Assembly: GCA_022841705.1 (NCBI GenBank)
Contig: JALHQZ010000002.1
Location: 310,001 to 374,000 of the forward strand
From: Pirellulales bacterium
GTDB taxonomy: Bacteria; Planctomycetota; Planctomycetia; Pirellulales; Lacipirellulaceae
Reading direction: 5' to 3'
Length of the DNA: 64,000 nucleotides
Position numbers and translations under genes: made by a program. Below, piece by piece: positions 32,301 through 42,818 of the stretch (position 1 is its first letter; every line of letters begins with the position of its first letter). Below the pieces are notes generated by a model. It had not been told where the DNA came from and made no database searches. It saw only the letters and a list, made by a program, of their open reading frames with translations.

Positions 32301-32657
32301 ATGTTGGTTCTTACTCGCAAGCCGTCGGAACAAGTTCGCATTGGGGACAACATCGTCATCACCATTCTCAAGACGAAGGGCAAAGCGGTGAAAATTGGCA
32401 TCGAGGCGCCCGCCGAGGTCGCGGTGCTGCGGGGCGAACTGGCCGCCTCATGCGAACGGAGCGAAGCCCGAGCGAAAGCTGAGGCGAGCGCTCAATCTGC
32501 CGCCATGTTCGCCAGTGAGGAGGACGCCGAGCCTGAGGGACGCGTCCTGTTCACCCGCACCAGCGGTTCACGCGTAAAGACGCTGTTGCCGGAAATGCTC
32601 GGCGATGCGGCGCCGCTGCGGGCGATGCTCAACCGCCGGGCGGCGGTGAAGTGCTAG
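32301..32657 (+). CDS. csrA: Carbon storage regulator CsrA with C-terminal extension
   Basis: 118 residues from the ATG at 32301, set by AAGGAG seven bases upstream; a longer frame to the left is unlikely. The first ~55 residues are classic CsrA: MLVLTRKPSEQVRIGDNIVI, KAVKIGIEAP, VLRGEL. CsrA dimers bind GGA motifs in mRNA leaders and block translation. The extra ~60 residues (S/A/E-rich, then RVLFTRTSGSRVKTLLPEML) are not part of the usual 60-70-residue protein and have no recognised fold. Confidence 0.92.
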   Translation: MLVLTRKPSEQVRIGDNIVITILKTKGKAVKIGIEAPAEVAVLRGELAASCERSEARAKAEASAQSAAMFASEEDAEPEGRVLFTRTSGSRVKTLLPEMLGDAAPLRAMLNRRAAVKC

Positions 32658-32747
32658 CTCAAATGCGGGTGGCAACCGCAAGTTTTTAGCCGCGCAGCGG
32701 GACAAGACCAGCGCCAAACCGACGGCGATAAGCCGCAAGCGGCGGGG

Positions 32748-33734
32748 TTACTTCTTCATGGGCGCCGGTTCGGTTCGGCCGGCGCCCAGCATGCGGGCGA
32801 TGCGGGCCGCGATGGGGTCGACGAAGCGGCGGATCGTCTCGGGAGAGACGAACGCCAAGTTGGCGATGATCATAATTAGCCCGAACGTCATCATCCCCAT
32901 CGTGAGCGCGATGCCCAGGTGCATCCCGATCACAGCCAGCAGCCACCACGGCCGGGTGAGCCGGGGCCAGATGGCGCAGCAGTAGAACAGCTCGACGAAC
33001 ACTGTGGCGTGGGTCGCCAGCTCGCCGATCCACAAGTAGTTCGCGATCCAGGTCATGTCGAGCGAACGGTACTCGACGTTGGCGACGCTGAACCACACCG
33101 CGGTTCCGTTCCACCACTTTTCGCCCATTAGCTTGCCCAGGCCGCCAAAGAGGTAGATCACGCAGAGGTGCAGTTGGATCAGCCGAATGGCGAGGTTCGC
33201 GAAGATGCTGGGCGGCGCTTCGTCATCATCCCCAGCGCGCATTCTACGCAAGCGATCGACCGAGTACCGCGCGCCGCAGGGGCCGAGCATCAGGTACATC
33301 GTGAGCATTAGGTTGATTTTATCGAGCCCGAAGAACGCGCCCGGCGTCACGCGCACCACATAGCTGAGCGCGAGCAGCCACGCGAGGACCGCCATCGTGC
33401 GACTGAACAAGCCGATCATCAGGCAGAAGAAGATCGCCAGCGCCACCACGTGGATGATCCACAACAGCCACGGCGCCTGGGCGTAATCGAAAATGCTGAA
33501 GAAGTAACGGCCGTTCTGCTTGGCCGCCATCAGGTCGTTCGGCAGCCAGCCGTCGGCGCCCAAGAACGCGCTCAGGCCCTTCGACCACACCAGGTGCGTG
33601 TAGAAGAGCATCGCGCCGGTCAGGCAGCGAATGAGCCCGAGCGTGGCCGGGTCGGTGGGGCTGAACCAAAAGTCGTTCCACGCCTCCCACATTTCACGCA
33701 GATGGCTCGTGGTGCTACGCCAGACGCCGATCAT
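32748..33734 (-). CDS. HTTM-type multi-pass membrane protein
   Basis: 328 residues with about seven hydrophobic segments. The pattern (LGLIRCLTGAMLFYTHLVW, GADGWLPNDLM, then histidine-free helices and LIQLHLCVIYLFGGLGKLMGEKWWNGTAVW) fits the HTTM family related to vitamin-K-dependent gamma-carboxylase. Biochemical function in bacteria is uncertain. It overlaps the upstream gene by four bases (ATGA), so the two are translationally coupled. Confidence 0.82.
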   Translation of the reverse strand: MIGVWRSTTSHLREMWEAWNDFWFSPTDPATLGLIRCLTGAMLFYTHLVWSKGLSAFLGADGWLPNDLMAAKQNGRYFFSIFDYAQAPWLLWIIHVVALAIFFCLMIGLFSRTMAVLAWLLALSYVVRVTPGAFFGLDKINLMLTMYLMLGPCGARYSVDRLRRMRAGDDDEAPPSIFANLAIRLIQLHLCVIYLFGGLGKLMGEKWWNGTAVWFSVANVEYRSLDMTWIANYLWIGELATHATVFVELFYCCAIWPRLTRPWWLLAVIGMHLGIALTMGMMTFGLIMIIANLAFVSPETIRRFVDPIAARIARMLGAGRTEPAPMKK

Positions 33735-34444
33735 GGTTGGCCTCCGGCGGGTTCGGGGATCGGTTCGGCGGGAGGTGTTTCCTTAATGATTGGGAGGCCG
33801 GCGAGCGGTGCTTCTAAGTCGCGGCGACTAACCGACAATCGCAGTTCTTCCGCAAACGTGCGCGGATCGTTGGGGTCAACATTCTGCAGCACGTCGTTCG
33901 GCAACAGCACATTATGCCGCAGGTACTGCATGTCGATCCGCTCGCCCGGGCTGATGCGCAGCAAATGGCGCGCGTACGCGGTCAGCGTTACCCTTAACGT
34001 TTGCTCGCGCGTCATGCGACCAGTGGGATCGATCGGCGTGTCGGCCTGATCGGAGAGCATCATATGCCGATGGTAGAAGAGCCGCGGCCACTGCGATTTG
34101 AGGCTGGGAAACTCTCCCTCGCTGGTCTTCTGCCCGCCGGAGTCGAAAATCTGGTAACGCACGACAGCGTTCACCACCGGGTCCGGTGCGAAGAAGTGAT
34201 AGCCGTGGTTGAGATAGAGAGGATCCCCATAGACGCGAACCGGAGTCAGACGGGCGAGTGTCTCGACCGTGCTCGAAGTCGGCGGCACGGACATTGGCGC
34301 GATGAACACCACGAACAGATGCCACACGACGGCAAGGCTGATGAGCAGCCGCCAGTAGAGCGCCAGTTCGCCCACCTGCCCCCGAGCCGCTTGCGGCTTA
34401 ACGGCTGGCCTCTGCGGCGTGGGTTTATTCTTATCGACGCTCAT
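33731..34444 (-). CDS. Membrane-anchored partner of the HTTM protein
   Basis: 237 residues. After a basic Pro/Lys-rich start, one membrane segment (LYWRLLISLAVVWHLFVVFIAPM) is followed by a soluble domain (~50-230) rich in short beta-like segments: RVYGDPLYLNHGYHFFAPDP, YQIFDSGG, WPRLFYHRHMMLSDQ. Such genes regularly precede HTTM genes in planctomycetes. The coupling by an ATGA overlap points to a two-protein complex. No specific function assigned. Confidence 0.75.
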   Translation of the reverse strand: MSVDKNKPTPQRPAVKPQAARGQVGELALYWRLLISLAVVWHLFVVFIAPMSVPPTSSTVETLARLTPVRVYGDPLYLNHGYHFFAPDPVVNAVVRYQIFDSGGQKTSEGEFPSLKSQWPRLFYHRHMMLSDQADTPIDPTGRMTREQTLRVTLTAYARHLLRISPGERIDMQYLRHNVLLPNDVLQNVDPNDPRTFAEELRLSVSRRDLEAPLAGLPIIKETPPAEPIPEPAGGQP

Positions 34445-34463
34445 CGCATTCCGAACGCGAGAA

Positions 34464-34505
34464 CAAAAAAACCTCGCACCGGCCAGGATAATGACCGGTG
34501 CGAGG
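34464..34505 (-). terminator. Intrinsic terminator of the TIGR03000 gene
   Basis: A perfect 11-bp stem (34472-34482 with 34495-34505) followed on the minus strand by seven T. It lies about 80 bases after the TIGR03000 stop and directly before the HTTM pair. Confidence 0.85.
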
Positions 34506-34587
34506 CGAATAGGTACCGAAAATCGTCCGAAATCGCTAGACGAAAGTTCGCAAATCGTCGCCCAGTCCGTTAGGCAGTCGCAACCAT

Positions 34588-35604
34588 TTACTTGGCGGCC
34601 AGTTTGCCAGCTTCGAAGTCGAAGGCGAGCGATTGGGCCTCACCACCGGTGAGGGTGATGCTCTTTTCTTGCACTTCGCCATTGAGTTCCACCTTCACGG
34701 TGTAGTCGGCCCAGGTTTGGCCGACTGCTAGCTTGGTGGTGATGAACTCCCGCTCGGCGCCCCCTTGCGTGGTGGCGGCGCCAGCGAGGGTGACCTTCGC
34801 GTCGGCCGGCACGGTGAGGGTGAGCTTCGTCGGGACTTCTTCTTGGGCCACGGCCACATCAGCGAAGTCGAGGGCCACATCGGCGCCCGCGGTCAGCGTG
34901 GCGCTCTTGGTGGCGATTTTCGTTTCGCCGGCCACTTGGTATTCAACCCGCACCGTGTAGGTGTAGGTTTCACCACTCTTCAGGCCGTTCGACACGTACT
35001 GCCGTTCGGCGCCGGTGCTGGTGGTTTTGTGATCGTTCACGTAGACCACGGCGTCGGCCGGCACATTCACGCGGAGGGTACCCGCAGCGACTTGCGAGGT
35101 GGATTCGCTTGAAACAGCACTGTAACCATCGTCACTGCCGGTGCTGCCGTAGCTTTCGCTGTAGCCGCCGGTGCTACCGGTCGAGCCGTAGCCGCCGGTG
35201 CTCCCCGTGCTGCCAGTCGAGCTGTAGCTGCCGGTGCTGCCGCAACTGGCGTAGGATCCGGCGCTGCCGTACGAACCGTGCGAGCGATGATGGCGGGCAT
35301 GCAACCGAGCCAACAGCCGGCCGCTGAACAGCCCACCATGCGAACCGCCACTACCATAACTTCCGTAGCTGCCACCGCTGCCGTAAGAGACGACGCTTAC
35401 GCCGCCATAGGAGCCGCCGCTGCCGTACGAACCATAGGAACCGCCGCTGCCGTAGCTGCCATAAGAGCCACCGCTCCCATACGAGCCTCGGCTGCCCCAA
35501 CCGCCATGACTTCCCCAGAACGCACTTGCAAGTGCGGGCGCGAGGCCCACTACCAAAACCGCCAGAACGCTCTGCCGAATCCCCTTCGAGATGTTACGCA
35601 ACAT
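34588..35604 (-). CDS. TIGR03000-type protein with Gly/Ser/Tyr-rich region, two domain copies
   Basis: 338 residues from the ATG at 35604 (GGGGAGCAAGAG upstream). A signal peptide ends at ALASAF. A long low-complexity stretch of GSYGS/GSGGSYGSY and STGSTG repeats (~30-185) follows, then two homologous ~70-residue domains: LRVNVPADAVVYVNDHKT..GAERQYVSNGL.. and LTLTVPADAKVTLAGAAT..GAEREFITTKL... These are the planctomycete-specific TIGR03000 domain ('Planctomycetes-specific, VPADA'). An exported or surface role is likely; activity unknown. A strong terminator follows. Confidence 0.9.
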   Translation of the reverse strand: MLRNISKGIRQSVLAVLVVGLAPALASAFWGSHGGWGSRGSYGSGGSYGSYGSGGSYGSYGSGGSYGGVSVVSYGSGGSYGSYGSGGSHGGLFSGRLLARLHARHHRSHGSYGSAGSYASCGSTGSYSSTGSTGSTGGYGSTGSTGGYSESYGSTGSDDGYSAVSSESTSQVAAGTLRVNVPADAVVYVNDHKTTSTGAERQYVSNGLKSGETYTYTVRVEYQVAGETKIATKSATLTAGADVALDFADVAVAQEEVPTKLTLTVPADAKVTLAGAATTQGGAEREFITTKLAVGQTWADYTVKVELNGEVQEKSITLTGGEAQSLAFDFEAGKLAAK

Positions 35605-35751
35605 AAACTCTTGCTCCCCTATGTCTCTTGGTGAAAAAATTGCCTGCGGCAATCAGCACGTTACTCTAACATAGCAGTCCCCCTTGGTAATTCAAGTAAC
35701 CTACGGGGGGGTTTACCGATTTTACCGGTGAGGGGATTTACCCCCCTGTAC

Positions 35752-36996
35752 TTATGGGCGGCGCCGCGGTGGGGAATTGGGGGAAATCGCTAAATCGTCG
35801 ATTTCCAGCGTCCCGATTCCGCCGAGTAGGCCGACCCGAAGAATCGCGTCGCGAGCCTTCAGGGGGACGGCAAGGGTGGCGGCGCGCTTTTCCCAGGCAA
35901 AGCTCCCCGTGAACGGTGGGAGCGCTTCCTCGGCAATCGCCACGCGGCGTTCGTCGTAAAACGTCACCACCACGGCAGGCCACTGCTGATGGCTTTGTCC
36001 GAAGCGTAGCTCTTGGCCCTTTGCCCGAAGCGAGACTTGCAGTCGGCTCACCTTGCGCCCATCCACCGGAAAGCCTTGCAGGACTTGGCACGCGCGGCCG
36101 GGGATGGTGTTCTTGAAGCGCAAGAATCGTTCGCCCTCGGGCGCTTCCTTCGCATCGCGGACCAGCGTTACTTGCCGCGCGTAATGCCAACCGTTGGGGA
36201 GCGCATCGGGTTCGTCGGTCAGTGGTTCTTCAAAGGAGCCGTTGAACAGCTTGGGCTTAGTGGGATCGGGCAGCACTTCGCGCTGCCGTTCCGCTTCGCC
36301 CGTCATCGGCACGAAGAAGGTCGCTTCGAGCGGTTCGCGCTCGAGCTGGCCATCGCGCTTGCGAACTAGATACAGATTCTGCTGATAGCGCTCACCAACC
36401 GGCACGACCATCAAGCCCCCTTCGGCCAGTTGATCGACCAGCGGTTGCGGAATGTTTTCGGGCGAACAGGTGACGATGATTTTGTCGAAGGGCGCCGCCT
36501 CGGGCCAGCCGAGATAGCCATCACCCACTTTGGTGAAAACGTTGTGGTACTTCAGTTTCTTGAGCGTGCGCTCCGCCTTGCGACCAAGCGGCGCGACGAT
36601 TTCAATCGAGTACACCTCTCGCACCAGCGGGCTGAGCACCGCCGCCTGGTAACCGCTGCCTGTGCCGATCTCCAGCACCTTGTCGTCCGGCTGCGGATCG
36701 AGCGCCGCGGTCATATAAGCCACGATGAAGGGGGGCGAGATGGTTTGCTCGTTGCCGATGGGCAGCGCCATGTCGAGGTACGAATGCTTCCGCTCGATGA
36801 GCGGCACGAACTCATGCCGCGGCGTGCGCCTCATTGATTCGATCACCCGCGGATTCTTGACCCCAGCCGCGACGATCTCGCTCTCAACCATCGCCTCCCG
36901 CAGCTTCTTCCACTCCGCCGCCGACTGCGCATGCGCGGCAGCCGTAGCACCGCAAATCACCGCGAAGACAAAACAGTTCTTCAACACGCTACCCAC
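35752..36996 (-). CDS. Exported protein-L-isoaspartate O-methyltransferase fused to a C-terminal beta-sandwich
   Basis: 414 residues. A Sec signal peptide (MGSVLKNCFVFAVICGATAAAHAQ) is followed by a complete PIMT domain (~25-235): EFVPLIERKHSYLDMALPIGNEQTISPPF, the SAM-binding VLEIGTGSGYQAAVLSPLV and FDKIIVTCSPENIPQPLVDQL. Cytoplasmic PIMT repairs isoaspartyl residues with S-adenosylmethionine. Residues ~245-405 resemble a carbohydrate-binding-type domain (LFNGSFEEP..PNGWHYAR...). An exported PIMT is unusual because SAM is a cytoplasmic metabolite. Confidence 0.85.
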   Translation of the reverse strand: MGSVLKNCFVFAVICGATAAAHAQSAAEWKKLREAMVESEIVAAGVKNPRVIESMRRTPRHEFVPLIERKHSYLDMALPIGNEQTISPPFIVAYMTAALDPQPDDKVLEIGTGSGYQAAVLSPLVREVYSIEIVAPLGRKAERTLKKLKYHNVFTKVGDGYLGWPEAAPFDKIIVTCSPENIPQPLVDQLAEGGLMVVPVGERYQQNLYLVRKRDGQLEREPLEATFFVPMTGEAERQREVLPDPTKPKLFNGSFEEPLTDEPDALPNGWHYARQVTLVRDAKEAPEGERFLRFKNTIPGRACQVLQGFPVDGRKVSRLQVSLRAKGQELRFGQSHQQWPAVVVTFYDERRVAIAEEALPPFTGSFAWEKRAATLAVPLKARDAILRVGLLGGIGTLEIDDLAISPNSPPRRRP

Positions 36997-37059
36997 CTGG
37001 GGTGAAAACGGTAGGATGAACGAAATCCTGCTCTTAAATATAGGTTACCGAGTTTCGCG

Positions 37060-38226
37060 ATGAATCCCTCCCAAAACGTGCGAACCCCCAGCCTGGCAAA
37101 GCAGTTGCGGGCCTCAATGCCGGTGGCGCCGAAGTGGGCGTATTTTGACCATGCGGCAGTGGCGCCGGTGTCGGGGCCGGCGGGGGAGGCGATTTCGCGG
37201 TGGCTTGCCGAGGCCGTTTCGCAAGGTGATGCCGACTGGCCGGCGTGGGCCCGCGGAGTGGAGCAAACTCGGCAGCAGGCGGCGGTGATGATCGGCGCGA
37301 GCGCGGCCGAGATCGCGCTCGTGACCAGCACCACGATGGGAATCAACTACGTCGCCGAGGGCCTCGACTGGCGCCCCGGCGATAACGTGGTGGTGCTGGC
37401 TGACGAGTTCCCGTCGAACATGTACCCGTGGCTGCATCAAGAATCGAAAGGCGTTGAAGTTCGCACCGTGCCCACCGACCGCGGTCGAGTGAACCTTGAT
37501 GAAGTGCGCGCCGCGTGCGACGCCCGCACCCGACTGGTGAGCGCCAGCTGGGTGCATTACGCTACTGGCTATCGACACAACATTGCCGCGCTGTGCGACA
37601 TCGCCCACGCGGCTGGCGCGCTGTTCTTTCTGGACGCCATCCAAGGCCTCGGCGTCTTTCCACTCGATGTACGCGAGACGCCAGTCGACTTCCTCGCCGC
37701 CGACGGTCACAAGTGGCTGCTTGGCCCCGAAGGCGCGGGCGTGTTTTACTGTCGTGAGGAACGGCTGAACGAGCTGCGGCCGATCGGCGTCGGCTGGGGG
37801 AGCGTCGTTGGCGCCCACGATTTCAGCAAGATCGATCTCACCTTCAAACCAACCACCGCGCGGTATGAAGGGGGCTCCTGCAACATGCCGGGCCTGTTGG
37901 CCCTTGGCGCCAGTCTAGAACTGCTGAGCCGCTGGCCCCGCGCGAGTATCGCCGCCGCCGTGCTCGAGATCACCGATCTTGCGTGCGAGCGTTTGCGCAG
38001 CGTCGGCGCCGAGATTGTGTCGCACCGCGAGATTGAGCCGAACGGACACGATCCCCGCAGCGGCATCGTGGCGTTCGCATTGCCGGGCCGCGACCCGCTC
38101 GCGCTGCGTCAACAAGCGCTCAGCGCCGGAGTAACGCTCAGTTGCCGCGCGGGCCGCTTGCGGCTGAGCGCGCATGCGTACAATGATGCGGCGGACTTAG
38201 AACGCTTAATCGCGGCGCTGGCGTAA
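37060..38226 (+). CDS. Class V PLP-dependent aminotransferase (cysteine-desulfurase-like)
   Basis: 388 residues. It has the class V fold with YFDHAAVAPVSGPA near residue 30, TSTTMGINYVAEGL, the PLP-contacting DAIQGLGVFPLDV (with Asp) near 195 and the Schiff-base lysine in ADGHKWLLGPEGAGVFY near 215. The conserved GSCNMPGLLALGASL closes the active site. Family members include cysteine desulfurases and kynureninase-like enzymes; without an active-site cysteine loop its substrate is unclear. The gene is divergent from the methyltransferase. Confidence 0.85.
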   Translation: MNPSQNVRTPSLAKQLRASMPVAPKWAYFDHAAVAPVSGPAGEAISRWLAEAVSQGDADWPAWARGVEQTRQQAAVMIGASAAEIALVTSTTMGINYVAEGLDWRPGDNVVVLADEFPSNMYPWLHQESKGVEVRTVPTDRGRVNLDEVRAACDARTRLVSASWVHYATGYRHNIAALCDIAHAAGALFFLDAIQGLGVFPLDVRETPVDFLAADGHKWLLGPEGAGVFYCREERLNELRPIGVGWGSVVGAHDFSKIDLTFKPTTARYEGGSCNMPGLLALGASLELLSRWPRASIAAAVLEITDLACERLRSVGAEIVSHREIEPNGHDPRSGIVAFALPGRDPLALRQQALSAGVTLSCRAGRLRLSAHAYNDAADLERLIAALA

Positions 38227-38271
38227 TCGCAACCAATAGCCGGGGAGCTACGCTCCGCGGCGTGCGGCATC

Positions 38272-38928
38272 CTACTCATGTATCCTCGATTTTAATCGCA
38301 GAACATTTGCTTGTCGCGGAATCGATTCTCGGAAATACTGCTTGCCCCGTACTCGGTTAAACGCTCGCCTCAACTGAAACAACAGAGTCGATTTAACCAA
38401 GTGAGTTTCGCATGGACTCTGATTGATCTTGAAGTGCAAGCCGCTGAGCATCGCGTAGCTTGCTTCGAGCGCATCACGTGTTGCGAAAACATAACACACG
38501 GCTCTGTTCTCCAAGTCACAGATGTGCTCTAGCGAAATTCCCTCGGCCGTTGTACGAGCATGGTCGTAGTAATGACGCGCAAGCTCAAAATTAGTCGCGT
38601 TCTCACCGTCCAGAATCCAATATTCGTTTCGTGATTTCGTGATGTCTTCTCGAAAGACCCAAACAATTTGTGATGACTTTCCTTGTTTTACGAGGAACTC
38701 TCGAAACAGTGGCAGCACATCATCAAAAGGTGGTATTTCATATCGCATTTGGATTGACTCGCGCAGTACTGTCTCTTCCTGCTTTTCAGATTTCCACAAG
38801 TGTGGCTGACGGATCAAGTTCATCTCGACTATTCTATAGCAGGTACCAACCGCTGTGCCGCTATTTTTGCGGACGACAAGCGAACATCTCGTTAAACGCC
38901 GCTCGGATTTAATTTCGAGAAGTTCCAC
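38272..38928 (-). CDS. Low-GC hypothetical protein, probable recent arrival
   Basis: 218 residues with a GTG start; an internal ATG at about 38823 is an alternative. The sequence (about 45 % GC against ~61 % around it) is clearly different in composition from its neighbours. The product is soluble, with several aromatic residues and no signal peptide or motif I recognise. It sits directly upstream of the truncated lactonase pseudogene, suggesting it arrived by insertion. Confidence 0.6.
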   Translation of the reverse strand: MELLEIKSERRLTRCSLVVRKNSGTAVGTCYRIVEMNLIRQPHLWKSEKQEETVLRESIQMRYEIPPFDDVLPLFREFLVKQGKSSQIVWVFREDITKSRNEYWILDGENATNFELARHYYDHARTTAEGISLEHICDLENRAVCYVFATRDALEASYAMLSGLHFKINQSPCETHLVKSTLLFQLRRAFNRVRGKQYFRESIPRQANVLRLKSRIHE

Positions 38929-38940
38929 AACTCAACCCGC

Positions 38941-39283
38941 GCTGCATGGCTTGCCCTGGTTCTGGGCGTACTGCTTTTCCCCACAATCAGCGACGCAACT
39001 GAACCCACCCCCTGCCGCGTCTACATTGGCAGCTACAGCCCCGCGACCGCCGAAGGCATCCAGGTCTTCAATTTCAAGCGCAGCACCGGCGAGCTCACCA
39101 AAGTCGGCGGCGTGAGTGGCGTGAGGAACCCATTATTTCTGGCGATCCATCACTCGCAGACATTTCTCTATGCCGGGTGCGAGACCGACGAGTTCTCCGT
39201 CCAAGCCGGTCGGCGCTGTCGCGGCATTCGCACTGGACCAGGCGGACGTGCCGACGCTGCTGAACATGCAGCTGTTCGGATTT
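38941..39283 (+). pseudogene. Truncated, frameshifted lactonase (Pgl-like) fragment
   Basis: Translation shows a signal-peptide-like end, then CRVYIGSYSPATAEGIQVFN, GELTKVGGVSGVRNPLFLAI and FLYAGCETDEFS, closely matching the N-terminal third of the lactonase at 26576-27748. Between about 39199 and 39212 the frame shifts by one base and similarity resumes as GAVAAFALDQADVPTLLNMQL. No start codon and nothing of the last two thirds remain, so the gene is dead. Confidence 0.85.
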
Positions 39284-39317
39284 AAGTTCACAATCCCGAG
39301 CACCGCGGCGAGCCCCG

Positions 39318-41192
39318 TCAAATCCGCTTGAACCGCCGGTCGAGTTCTTCGCAGGTGAACAACAGCGCCGTCGGCCGGCCGTGGGGGCAGTGGTGGTGGT
39401 TTTCCGTCACATGGCGATGGGCGAGGAGGGCGTCGATTTCTTGCGGGGTCAGCCGGTCGCCGTACTTGACGGCTGCCTTGCAGCTAATTGTGTGCAGGAG
39501 GTGATCGAGCACATCCCGTGCTTCGGGTTGCTTGCCGCCGGCCAGAAGTTGGTCCACCAGTTCGCGCAGCACTTCGGCGGGCGGCAGGTTCGCGAGCATC
39601 GCGGGGTAACTCGCCACCAGCACGGTGTCGCCGCCGAAGGGCTCGACCACGACGCCGAGCGTGGCCAAGAGCTCACGATGTTCGAGGGCCGCAGCCGCCT
39701 CGGCGCTCGTGAGATCAACCGGCTCCGGCACGAGCAGCTTCTGCGTTTCGAGCGCGCCACCGAGGACCTTTTCGCGCAATTGTTCGTAGAGAATCCGCTC
39801 GTGCAGCGCGTGCTGGTCGATCACCTCGAGGCCCGCTTCGTTTTCGACGATGAGGTAGCGGTTGTGGAGTTGGATAGCGTGGGGGGCTGTCGGCTGTGGG
39901 CCGTCGGCTGTCGGCAAGGAGTTGGAAGAAGCATGGGAAGGTGCGTTGGACTCATGAGCCGATTGCTCAACACTTTGATAACGGGCAGCGGCTTCGGCTT
40001 CCACGGTAAAGCGGCGCAGGGTCAGCGGTTCGCCCGGTAGTGGTGGCCGCGCGGTGGGGCCGGCGGGAATGCTCGCAAGGTCGAAGCGGCGTTGGGTGAG
40101 TTCTTGGCGGGCCCATTCGAGCAGCGGGCTCTGTTGTTCGGTGGCGGCGGCGACTTCTTCATCGCCGCGGGCGACGGCGCCCGGTTTCAGATCGGTCGAG
40201 AGGAACTTGGTGCGGAGCGTGCCGAGGATTTGGCTGTAGAGTTTGCCCGCTTCGGCGAAGCGAACCTCCAGCTTGGTGGGATGAACGTTCACATCCACCT
40301 GATCCGGCGGCATGTCGAGCCGGAGGAAGCAGATGGGAAACCGCCCGGTGAGCAGGAGCCCACGGTAGGCTTCGCCGAGCGCGTGTTGCAGCGAGCGATC
40401 GCGAATCGGCCGGCCGTTCAGCAGCAGAATCTGCAGGCGATTGTTCGCGCGGCTATGGTTCGGATTCGCCACGTAACCGGCCAGCCGGACGCCGTCGCTT
40501 TCGCTCTCCACGGCAATCAGCTCGCTCGCCACATCGTCGCCGTACAGCTCCGCGATGCGGCCGCGCCAATCGCCCACATGAGCACTTGCCGCCGGCGCGA
40601 GGTCATGCACCACGCGGCCATTGTGTGAGAGGGTGAAGTGGACCGTCGGATGAGCTACCGCGATCCGCGCAAACGCTTCGGTGGCGTGGCCGATCTCCGT
40701 CTGCGGTGAGCGCAGGAACTTTTGCCGCACCGGCGTATTGAAGAAGAGATTGCGCACTTCAATCGTCGTACCGACCGGGCACCCGGCGGGCGCCATTTCG
40801 CCGACACTGCCGCCGTTGATGATGAGTTCCGCGCCGGCAGTCGCGTCGGCCAAGCGGCTGCGCAGCGTCATTCGGCTCACCGACGCAATTGACGCTAGCG
40901 CTTCACCCCGGAAGCCGAGCGTACCGACGCGGAAGAGATCATCGGCCGTGGCGATCTTGCTGGTCGCATGGTTGGTGACCGCGAGCGGCAATTCCTCGGC
41001 CGGCATCCCGCAGCCGTTATCGACCACTCGAATCAGCTCGGCGCCTCCTTGCTCGATGGCGACATCAATCCGCGTGGCGCCCGAGTCGACGGCGTTCTCG
41101 ACCAGCTCCTTCACCACGCTCGCCGGCCGCTCGATCACTTCCCCCGCGGCGATTTTATTCACCACCGCAGCGGGAAGAAGTTGGATGGGCAT
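39318..41192 (-). CDS. mutL: DNA mismatch repair protein MutL
   Basis: 624 residues. The N-terminal GHKL ATPase has VVKELVENAVDSGATRIDV (motif I), IRVVDNGCGMP (motif II) and GFRGEALASIASVS (motif III). The C-terminal dimerisation/endonuclease domain carries DQHALHERILYE, matching the DQHA(X)2E(X)4E endonuclease motif, so this MutL should nick DNA itself. CPHGRPT near the end is the second metal-binding motif. The linker around 39891-39916 includes a GGCTGTCGGCTGTGGG quasi-repeat encoding TADGPQPTAP, an expansion of the same words seen in the tRNA array. Confidence 0.96.
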   Translation of the reverse strand: MPIQLLPAAVVNKIAAGEVIERPASVVKELVENAVDSGATRIDVAIEQGGAELIRVVDNGCGMPAEELPLAVTNHATSKIATADDLFRVGTLGFRGEALASIASVSRMTLRSRLADATAGAELIINGGSVGEMAPAGCPVGTTIEVRNLFFNTPVRQKFLRSPQTEIGHATEAFARIAVAHPTVHFTLSHNGRVVHDLAPAASAHVGDWRGRIAELYGDDVASELIAVESESDGVRLAGYVANPNHSRANNRLQILLLNGRPIRDRSLQHALGEAYRGLLLTGRFPICFLRLDMPPDQVDVNVHPTKLEVRFAEAGKLYSQILGTLRTKFLSTDLKPGAVARGDEEVAAATEQQSPLLEWARQELTQRRFDLASIPAGPTARPPLPGEPLTLRRFTVEAEAAARYQSVEQSAHESNAPSHASSNSLPTADGPQPTAPHAIQLHNRYLIVENEAGLEVIDQHALHERILYEQLREKVLGGALETQKLLVPEPVDLTSAEAAAALEHRELLATLGVVVEPFGGDTVLVASYPAMLANLPPAEVLRELVDQLLAGGKQPEARDVLDHLLHTISCKAAVKYGDRLTPQEIDALLAHRHVTENHHHCPHGRPTALLFTCEELDRRFKRI

Positions 41193-41244
41193 GGGTGGGG
41201 AGAGGTGAGGGTTGAGGAAAAACCGCGTAGTCGATTGATTGAAT

Positions 41245-42693
<1,449 letters not shown>

Positions 42694-42818
42694 AGGTTGA
42701 TTATGCCGCCGCGGGGACGTTTTCGGGAGGGGTTCACAGGGAAGGAGATAAGGGGATGAAGTAGGGATAAGGGGGATGATGAGACGAAACAGCCGCGGAC
42801 CAAAGGCTACACCTCTCT

